Assembly: GCF_014636175.1 (NCBI RefSeq)
Contig: NZ_BMDW01000001.1
Coordinates: forward strand, 186,001-250,000
DNA length: 64,000 bases
Reading direction: 5' to 3'
Source: Sphingomonas psychrolutea
GTDB taxonomy: Bacteria > Pseudomonadota > Alphaproteobacteria > Sphingomonadales > Sphingomonadaceae
Part shown: positions 57,935 through 64,000 of the stretch, in pieces
How the letters are laid out: each line of letters begins with the position of its first letter
Position numbering within the stretch: position 1 is the stretch's first letter
Made by a program: the position numbers and the translations under genes
The notes under the pieces: model-generated
The model's database searches: none
What the model was told of the DNA's origin: nothing
Seen by the model: the letters and a program-made list of their open reading frames with translations, nothing else

Positions 57935-58402
57935 GTACTGTTCTCCGGTCGCGCGGCACAGAGCCTGCTTGCACTGGGCGTGAAGACGCCGGCCGCGCGT
58001 GATTGATGAGCGCGTCCGCTACGACGAAAGAGTCGCCGGGGCCGGACACGCGGGGTTTCACGAAAATTGCCTCTGCTCGCTTTGCACGCCCAGCCTTCCG
58101 GCTTGGGGAGACCGCCACGCTCGCACACCCGCCGGTCGAAACCGGTCGGAGCGAAAGGCGGGATACATGCATCATGCGAACGTCAACCTGGATAAGCCGT
58201 GCCCGAGAAACTCTGGGGCGGCCGAGAGAGACCGAAACGTCGCCGATACAAGGCGGTGAACGGATACCCTTTCCCACGTAGCACCGCATGGCCGACGCAG
58301 CAACCGGCACGTTTTTGCCGCCGACCGGCAATACCATGCCTACCGGCAAATTAACCGCACCCGGCAACGCGCCCTTGGGGGGAGACTACTTAGGTCGAAA
58401 GG
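57935..58402. other. 468-base intergenic region between rne and the amidase gene
   Basis: No coherent gene lies here. It holds the divergent promoters and leaders of rne (minus) and the amidase (plus). The rne ribosome site GGAGAA is next to its start, and GAAAGG precedes the amidase start at 58403. Short inverted repeats such as GCCGCCGACCGGCAA are present. Enterobacterial rne leaders fold for autoregulation, but I cannot show such a fold in this sequence. Confidence 0.6.
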
Positions 58403-59686
58403 ATGAGCACGACCTCTTCCTCCCGCGCCCACCCTTTTCGCTTTACCGCTCCGCCATCCCGGCGGCATTACAGGGGCGTGTCGTTCATCCTCGCTTTATT
58501 GGCCTGCTGGTTTGGCGGTGCCCCCGCTTGGGCGGCGTCGGTCGAACGGATCGACGTCCACAGCGACCGCATCGTGATCCGCTTCGATTCGGCGGTGGGC
58601 GACGCGTCGAGCTTCGTGCTCGCGGCACCGCGCCGGATCGCGATCGACATCATTGGTGCGCAGCCCGGCGGGGCGATCGAGGCTGGCGGTGCGGTGACCC
58701 AAGTGCGCCAGGCCGCGCGTGGCAGCGGTGGGACCCGCGTGGTGTTCGATCTGGCGCGCCCGACTTTGATCACCGAGGGCGTGTTCGGCCCCGACGGGCG
58801 TGAACTTACGCTGGAATTGCAGACCGTCGACGATGCGACCTTCGCGCGCGCTGCCGGCGAACGCCGCCTGCGCTTCCTGCCGCCGTTCAACATGGGTCTG
58901 GTCCAGGCAACCGAACGCTACGCCGTGTCGGTGCCGATCCCGGCTGCCCCGCGCGATGCACGGCTGCCGCGCATTTACGGCGACGATGACAGCCGTCCGC
59001 TGGTGGTGATCGATGCCGGGCATGGCGGCGTTGATCCCGGCGCGATCTCGCCGCTCGACGGGCGGCGCGAAAAGGACGTGACTCTGAAAATCGCCAAGGC
59101 GATCCGCGACGAACTGATGAAGTCGGGCCGCGTGCGCGTGGCGCTGACTCGCGACGACGATCGCTTTCTGGTGTTGCAGGAGCGCTATGGCATCGCACGG
59201 AAGCTGCGCGCCGATTTGTTCATCTCGATCCATTGCGACAGCGTCGGGTCAGGAAATGCCTCGGGTGCGTCGGTCTATACGCTCTCTGAGGTCGCCTCCG
59301 ACAAGGAATCGGCGAAGCTGGCAGCGCGCGAAAACAAGGCCGACATCATCGCCGGCGTCAATCTCGGCGCAACTTCGGCCGACATTTCCTCAATCCTGAT
59401 CGACCTGACGCAGCGCGAAACGATGAACAATTCCGCGAGCTTCGCGCGGCTGCTCGGGCGCGAGGCGCAGCCGCTGATGCCGGTCAAACCGAACTTCCAC
59501 CGCATGGCATCGCTGATGGTGCTCAAAGCCCCCGACATGCCCTCGATCCTGTTCGAAACCGGCTATATTTCCAATCCGCGCGACGCCGATTTCATCGACA
59601 GCGCCGACGGGCGCCGCAAGATCGCGCAAAGCATCGAACGCGCGGTCGAGGTCCACTTCGCGCGGCGGATGGCGTCGAACAACTGA
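58403..59686 (+). CDS. N-acetylmuramoyl-L-alanine amidase (AMIN plus amidase_3)
   Basis: 427 residues. A signal peptide (about 25-45, ILALLACWFGGAPAWA) follows an unusually long charged N-terminus. The AMIN domain (about 46-145) binds peptidoglycan septal regions. The amidase_3 domain has zinc ligands His207 (DAGHGGVD), Glu223 and His277 (SIHCDS), with the catalytic glutamate in LFETGYISNP. It is AmiC-like, hydrolysing the amide between MurNAc and L-Ala for daughter cell separation, and should be activated by an EnvC-type partner, not seen here. It is followed 93 bases later by the class A PBP gene. Confidence 0.93.
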   Translation: MSTTSSSRAHPFRFTAPPSRRHYRGVSFILALLACWFGGAPAWAASVERIDVHSDRIVIRFDSAVGDASSFVLAAPRRIAIDIIGAQPGGAIEAGGAVTQVRQAARGSGGTRVVFDLARPTLITEGVFGPDGRELTLELQTVDDATFARAAGERRLRFLPPFNMGLVQATERYAVSVPIPAAPRDARLPRIYGDDDSRPLVVIDAGHGGVDPGAISPLDGRREKDVTLKIAKAIRDELMKSGRVRVALTRDDDRFLVLQERYGIARKLRADLFISIHCDSVGSGNASGASVYTLSEVASDKESAKLAARENKADIIAGVNLGATSADISSILIDLTQRETMNNSASFARLLGREAQPLMPVKPNFHRMASLMVLKAPDMPSILFETGYISNPRDADFIDSADGRRKIAQSIERAVEVHFARRMASNN

Positions 59687-59779
59687 CGCTCCCCTTACCC
59701 GAAGGCGGAGCGGCACATCGTCGCGCAGGACGAACACACGCTGGCAACGCGCGCGAAAGTTGCTAGAGCCTCACACCCT

Positions 59780-62326
59780 ATGACCGCGTCCGACGATACA
59801 ACCGTAAAATTCCGCATTCGCCGTGAGATGGACGGCTTCCGCGGAGTCGTCGCGCGCTGGTGGGCGCGCTGGTGGGTCAAGACGCTGGCGGTGCTCGGGG
59901 TGCTGGCGCTCATTGGCTATGCGATCTTCTGGTTTGTCTTCGCGGCCGGCCTGCCCTCGGTCGATACGTTGCGTACCTATGAACCCCCGCTGCCGACCAA
60001 CGTCCGCGGGGTCGATGGCACGCCGATCCACAGCTACGCGCGCGAGCGGCGCGTCGAACTCAGCTATGAAGAATATCCGCCGCTGCTGGTCCGCGCCTTT
60101 CTGGCGGCGGAGGACAAGACCTTTTTCGAGCATCACGGGGTCGACTATCTCGGCATCGCCAATGCCGCCTTCACCAATCTGACGACCAAGCGCCGCGCCG
60201 CCGGTGCCTCGACCATTACGCAGCAGGTCGCGAAGAACCTGCTGATCGGCAATGCGCAAAGCTATACCCGCAAGATCAAGGAAGCGATTCTCGCTTACCG
60301 GATCGAGGATACGCTGACCAAGCAGCAAATCCTGGAACTGTACCTCAACCAGATCGCGCTTGGCCGCAACGCCTTCGGAGTCGAAGCGGCGAGCTATGCC
60401 TATTTCGGCAAGGATCTGAACCAGCTCGATCTGGCGCAAATGGCGTATCTCGCGATCCTGCCCAAGGGGCCGTCCAATTACGACCCGGTCCGCCACACGC
60501 AACGTGCGCTCGACCGTCGCGCTTATGTGTTGCGCGAGATGCTCAAGAACCGCTTCATCACGCAAGCGCAGCATGATTCGGCGATGGCCGAACCGCTCGG
60601 CACCGTGCCGCGCCAGACGCCCAAGACCGAAACCGCCGGCAGCGGCTATTTCGTCGAGGAAGTGCGACGTCAGTTGCTCGACAAATTCGGCGAAGATCAA
60701 CGCGCCGGGCCATACAGCGTCTATTCGGGCGGGCTGTGGGTGCGCACCTCGCTCGACAATAAACTGCAGGACTATGCGCAGACCGCGCTGCGCCAGGGGT
60801 TGCTGCGCTTCGAAAGCGGGCGTGGCTGGTCGGGGCCGCTTGGCCATGTCGGAATTGACGGGGCAGCATGGCAGAGCGCCTTGCTCAACACCAATATCGG
60901 GCTCGATTACGACAATTGGCGCGCTGCGATCGTCACGGCGCTGGGCAGCGAGAGTGCCGAAATCGGCTTTGCCGATGGCAGCACGGGCGCGCTGCCACGT
61001 TGGGGTGCCCAGATGCCCGTGCGCGGCGAGGGCGGAACGGCGTTTGCGGCGCTCAAGCCCGGCGACATCATCGCGGTCGCACCCGAGGGCGGGGCGTTCG
61101 CGCTGCGCTCGGTCCCGAAAGTCTCGGGCGCGTTCGTGGTCGAGGAGCCGCAGACCGGGCGCGTGCTGGCGATGCAAGGCGGGTTCGATTTTCGCATCCA
61201 GGCCTTCAACCGCGCGACGCAAGCGCTGCGCCAGCCGGGATCAACGATCAAGCCGATCGTCTATGCCGCCGCGCTGGAAGGCGGGATGACGCCGGCGTCG
61301 ATCATCGTCGATGGGCCGTTTTGCGTGTTCCAGGGCGCGCGGCTCGGCCAGAAATGCTTCCGCAACTTCGGCAATGTCGGCGGCTCCGGCTCGCACACGA
61401 TGCGCTGGGGCGTCGAACAGTCACGCAACCTGATGACGGTCCGTGCCGCCGCGACCACGGGCATGCCGCGGGTGGTGGCGCTCATGGACCGGATCGGCAT
61501 CGGCAAATATCCGCCCTATCTGTCTTTCGCGCTCGGTGCGGGTGAGACGACGGTGTCGCGCATGGTCAACGCCTATGCGATCCTCGCCAATCAGGGGCGG
61601 TCGCACCCCTCAACCCTGATCGATTTCGTGCAGGACCGGCACGGCAAGGTCGTGTTCCCGACGAATTGGCGCGCGTGCGACCGCTGCAACGCGCCCGACT
61701 GGAACGGCAAGCCGATGCCGCGGCCGGTGTCGGGCGGCAAGCAGATCGTCGACGCGATGAGCGCCTATCAAATGGTCCACATCGCCGAGGGCGTGATCCA
61801 GCGCGGCACCGCGACCGTGCTGCGCGATCTCGATCGGCCGATGTTCGGCAAGACCGGCACCAACACCGGGCCGACCGATGTGTGGTTCATTGGCGGAACC
61901 CCGCAAATGATCGGCGGGCTGTATATCGGCTATGACACGCCGCACTCGCTCGGTGGCGCTGCGCAAGGCGGGACGATCGCCGCGCCGATCTTCAAGGCGT
62001 TCGCCACGAAGGCGTATGAAGGCTTGGACAAGCTGCCGTTCCGCGCGCCGGCGGGCATCCGCATGGTCCGCATCGATCGCGCCAGTGGCAAGCCCGTGTT
62101 CGGCGCATGGCCGAGCGACGATCCCAAGGCGGCGGTCATCTGGGAAGCGTTCAAGCCCGAGAGCGAGCCGCGCCGCGCCGTGCGCCGCGACCTGATCCTA
62201 CCCGATCCGGCGGCCGTTGCGGCAGCCGCCGCCGCGGCGAAAACGCGTGCCGCGGAGCAAGCGCGGCAGCAGAAGGAAGCGCGCCGCGACAGCGATTTCT
62301 TGCAAAGGCAGGGCGGCATCTACTAG
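59780..62326 (+). CDS. mrcA: Class A penicillin-binding protein 1A
   Basis: 848 residues. A transmembrane helix (about 35-56) precedes a transglycosylase domain with Glu111 (AAEDKTFFEHHG) and a transpeptidase domain with Ser488 in STIK, SRN at 548-550 and KTGT at 691-694. An OB-like region lies between (about 320-470). It polymerises and crosslinks peptidoglycan in the periplasm. The C-terminus is Ala/Arg-rich (AAAAAAKTRAAEQARQQK). It forms a cell-wall pair with the amidase gene upstream. Confidence 0.95.
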   Translation: MTASDDTTVKFRIRREMDGFRGVVARWWARWWVKTLAVLGVLALIGYAIFWFVFAAGLPSVDTLRTYEPPLPTNVRGVDGTPIHSYARERRVELSYEEYPPLLVRAFLAAEDKTFFEHHGVDYLGIANAAFTNLTTKRRAAGASTITQQVAKNLLIGNAQSYTRKIKEAILAYRIEDTLTKQQILELYLNQIALGRNAFGVEAASYAYFGKDLNQLDLAQMAYLAILPKGPSNYDPVRHTQRALDRRAYVLREMLKNRFITQAQHDSAMAEPLGTVPRQTPKTETAGSGYFVEEVRRQLLDKFGEDQRAGPYSVYSGGLWVRTSLDNKLQDYAQTALRQGLLRFESGRGWSGPLGHVGIDGAAWQSALLNTNIGLDYDNWRAAIVTALGSESAEIGFADGSTGALPRWGAQMPVRGEGGTAFAALKPGDIIAVAPEGGAFALRSVPKVSGAFVVEEPQTGRVLAMQGGFDFRIQAFNRATQALRQPGSTIKPIVYAAALEGGMTPASIIVDGPFCVFQGARLGQKCFRNFGNVGGSGSHTMRWGVEQSRNLMTVRAAATTGMPRVVALMDRIGIGKYPPYLSFALGAGETTVSRMVNAYAILANQGRSHPSTLIDFVQDRHGKVVFPTNWRACDRCNAPDWNGKPMPRPVSGGKQIVDAMSAYQMVHIAEGVIQRGTATVLRDLDRPMFGKTGTNTGPTDVWFIGGTPQMIGGLYIGYDTPHSLGGAAQGGTIAAPIFKAFATKAYEGLDKLPFRAPAGIRMVRIDRASGKPVFGAWPSDDPKAAVIWEAFKPESEPRRAVRRDLILPDPAAVAAAAAAAKTRAAEQARQQKEARRDSDFLQRQGGIY

Positions 62327-62350
62327 CGGTGGCTTTCAACACCTATGGTT

Positions 62351-62420
62351 GTCATCCCCGCGAAAGCGGGGACCCATCTCGCAGCGATGGGTGAAGGGTC
62401 CCCGCTTCCGCGGGGATGAC
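62351..62420. repeat. Intergenic palindromic repeat, family B (copy 4)
   Basis: GTCATCCCCGCGAAAGCGGG then GACCCATC and GATGGGTGAAGGGTC-CCCGCTTCCGCGGGGATGAC. The closing arm has CTTCC in place of CTTTC. Lies between the PBP gene and prfB. Confidence 0.88.
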
Positions 62421-62446
62421 ACCGGAATTTAAGTTTGGAGTAGACG

Positions 62447-63574
62447 ATGCGCGCCGAAGCGCAGGCCCATATCGATTCGATCAAGGACGCGCTCGCCTTG
62501 CTCCGCCGGTTCCTCGACTGGGACCGTGCGCTGCGGCGGCTCGACGAACTCAACGCGCGCGTCGAGGATCAGGCCTTGTGGAACGACCCCAAGGCCGCGC
62601 AAGTGGTGATGCGCGAACGGCGGCGGCTTGATGAGGCGATTTCCGCGACGCGCGCGATCGAAAGCGAGCTGAACGATACCGCCGAACTGATCGAGATGGC
62701 CGAGGCGGAGGGCGATACCGAGATGGAAGCCGAGGGCGTCGCCGCGCTCGCAGATCTCGCGCGCCGCGCCGACACCGACAAGGTCAAGGCGCTGCTCGCC
62801 GGCGAGGCAGATGGCAACGACACCTATATCGAGGTGAATGCTGGCGCGGGCGGCACCGAGAGCCAAGATTGGGCCGGAATGCTCAGCCGGATGTATTCGC
62901 GCTGGGGCGAACGCCACGGGCTGAAAGTCGAGCTGATCGACCAGCATTCGGGCGAGCAAGCCGGAATCAAATCGGCGACGCTGCTGCTCAAAGGCGAGAA
63001 CGCTTATGGCTATGCCAAGACCGAAAGCGGCGTCCACCGTCTGGTGCGAATCAGCCCGTATGACAGCGCCGCGCGCCGTCATACGTCGTTTGCGAGCGTC
63101 TGGGTTTATCCGGTCGTCGATGACGACATCAACGTCGAATATAATGAGAGCGACTTGCGTATCGACACGTACCGCGCAAGCGGAGCGGGTGGCCAGCACA
63201 TCAACACGACCGATTCGGCGGTGCGCATCACGCACATTCCGACCGGGATCGTCGTCCAGTGCCAGAACCAGCGCAGCCAGCACAAGAACAAGGCCGAAGC
63301 GTACAACCAGCTCCGCGCGCGACTGTACGAACGCGAACTGGCGATCCGCGAGACCGCGGCCAATGCCGAGAATGCCGGCAAGACCGACATTGGCTGGGGG
63401 CATCAGATTCGCAGCTACGTCCTCCAGCCGTATCAGATGGTCAAGGATTTGCGTACCGGCGTCACCTCGTCGAGCCCGTCGGATGTGCTCGACGGCGATC
63501 TCGATGCGTTCATGGCGGCGGCACTGTCGCAGCGCGTGACCGGCGAGACGGTCGAGGTTGAGGACGTCGAGTGA
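62447..63574 (+). CDS. prfB: Peptide chain release factor 2
   Basis: 375 residues in one open frame; it frees the peptide at UGA and UAA. GGQ is at 248-250. The anticodon-mimic region reads [15 protein letters not shown], with SPY at 203-205 in place of the E. coli SPF. The position of the E. coli frameshift (CUU UGA C near codon 25) here reads CTC GAC (residues 23-24), so no programmed frameshift is required. The ATG at 62447 has a weak AGG-type site upstream. Its stop overlaps the next gene's start by 4 bases. Confidence 0.97.
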   Translation: MRAEAQAHIDSIKDALALLRRFLDWDRALRRLDELNARVEDQALWNDPKAAQVVMRERRRLDEAISATRAIESELNDTAELIEMAEAEGDTEMEAEGVAALADLARRADTDKVKALLAGEADGNDTYIEVNAGAGGTESQDWAGMLSRMYSRWGERHGLKVELIDQHSGEQAGIKSATLLLKGENAYGYAKTESGVHRLVRISPYDSAARRHTSFASVWVYPVVDDDINVEYNESDLRIDTYRASGAGGQHINTTDSAVRITHIPTGIVVQCQNQRSQHKNKAEAYNQLRARLYERELAIRETAANAENAGKTDIGWGHQIRSYVLQPYQMVKDLRTGVTSSSPSDVLDGDLDAFMAAALSQRVTGETVEVEDVE

Positions 63575-64000
63575 GCAAGGCTCGAGCCGCCCTCCTTGCC
63601 TTCATGCTCCTCGCCGCATGCGACGGCGGGCAGCCGCGCGTGCCCGACACGACGCAGCAGGTCGGCCCCTTCCCTGCCGCCGACCGCCCGGTCGCCGCGA
63701 TCATCTCGTCACGCTGGTCGACAGAGGAAGCACGCGACCGCGTCAACGAAGCGGGCGAGGTGATGAACAAGGCCGGGATCAAGCCCGGCATGACCGTCGC
63801 CGATATCGGCGCGGGTGAGGGCTATTACACCATCCGCCTTGCCAGCCGCGTCGGCAAAAACGGACGCGTGCTCGCCGAGGACATCGTCGCCGACGTTCGC
63901 GATACATTGGCTTTGCGCGTCACGCGCGAACGGCTCGAGAATGTCAGCGTCCGGCTCGGCGCGCCCGCCGACCCACGTTTGCCCGCCAACAGTTTCGATC
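63571..64000 (+). CDS. Lipoprotein-like class I SAM-dependent methyltransferase (3' end cut by window edge)
   Basis: Starts with GTG at 63571 in a GTGA overlap with prfB, with GAGG 7 bases upstream. 143 codons are visible. The N-terminus [17 protein letters not shown] has a lipobox whose cysteine is residue 17, followed by low-complexity residues, then [44 protein letters not shown], whose DIGAGEG is SAM motif I, and a post-I acidic segment ([10 protein letters not shown]). A methyltransferase fold behind a lipoprotein signal is odd, since SAM is cytoplasmic. Related sphingomonad proteins exist, so this is not a sequence error. The rest of the gene is outside the window. Confidence 0.82.
   Translation, partial: MSKARAALLAFMLLAACDGGQPRVPDTTQQVGPFPAADRPVAAIISSRWSTEEARDRVNEAGEVMNKAGIKPGMTVADIGAGEGYYTIRLASRVGKNGRVLAEDIVADVRDTLALRVTRERLENVSVRLGAPADPRLPANSFD

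Noticed and set aside
56327..58006. 559-codon plus-strand frame opposite rne
   Set aside because: Antisense to the conserved catalytic part of RNase E, with no recognisable domain.

Overview
The window is an ordinary, gene-dense stretch of chromosome from a high-G+C alphaproteobacterium. I infer a member of the Sphingomonadaceae, close to Sphingomonas. The signs are strong GC3 codon bias, a TorF-type porin, an alphaproteobacterial RNase E with an acidic insert in its S1 domain, RF2 without the programmed frameshift, a CIRCE-controlled groESL operon, and several families of short palindromic intergenic repeats typical of that group. I see no rRNA or tRNA gene, phage, insertion sequence, CRISPR array or replication origin. 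The window opens inside a lipid-kinase gene and closes inside a methyltransferase gene.

Layout. 1-4.0 kb (minus): diacylglycerol-kinase-like gene, then a MarR regulator with an EmrA/EmrB-type efflux pair, with an operator-like palindrome at the regulator's start. 4.1-7.5 kb: OPT-family transporter, overlapped tail to tail by a multipass membrane protein. 7.5-11.1 kb (minus): GT4 glycosyltransferase and GH130 mannoside phosphorylase/hydrolase, a likely mannoside operon. 11.3-15.5 kb: queF, an iron-sulfur (6-4)-type photolyase, and two sulfur genes (sseA, metC). 15.7-16.5 kb: porin. 16.8-23.4 kb (minus): sppA, an acetyltransferase, ileS, lspA and a lipoprotein gene. ileS carries an in-frame copy of one of the palindromic repeats. 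23.5-25.7 kb: groES-groEL. 25.9-27.6 kb: Uma2 nuclease-like protein, a secreted protein and a GNAT enzyme.

27.7-35.9 kb is the exopolysaccharide and PEP-CTERM regulatory block: manC (minus) diverges from a polyprenyl glycosylphosphotransferase followed by prsK, prsR and prsT. No exosortase or PEP-CTERM substrate lies in the window. 36-41.5 kb: DUF815 ATPase, ABC-F protein, PepSY-like protein with an OmpR/PhoQ-like two-component pair, and a small CxxC protein. 41.6-45.1 kb (minus): luciferase-like monooxygenase and a subtilase with a C-terminal barrel. 45.2-49.9 kb: HAD nucleotidase-dapD pair, glpX, and an exported CocE/NonD hydrolase. 49.9-55 kb (minus): PRISE-type reductase, YadGH-like ABC exporter, DsbA-like thiol protein and an M48 protease. 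55.1-62.3 kb: rne (minus), divergent from an AMIN/amidase_3 amidase and a class A penicillin-binding protein. 62.4-64 kb: prfB and the lipoprotein-type methyltransferase.

Several gene pairs join by 4-base ATGA or GTGA overlaps (sppA-GNAT, ileS-lspA, nucleotidase-dapD, ABC ATPase-permease, DsbA-M48, prfB-methyltransferase), suggesting translational coupling. The envelope theme is strong: lipoprotein maturation, cell-wall synthesis and turnover, exopolysaccharide, periplasmic proteolysis and thiol chemistry. The most unusual observations are the repeat inside ileS together with a low-G+C patch further upstream in the same gene, and the Prs regulatory trio next to mannose-nucleotide and priming-transferase genes.
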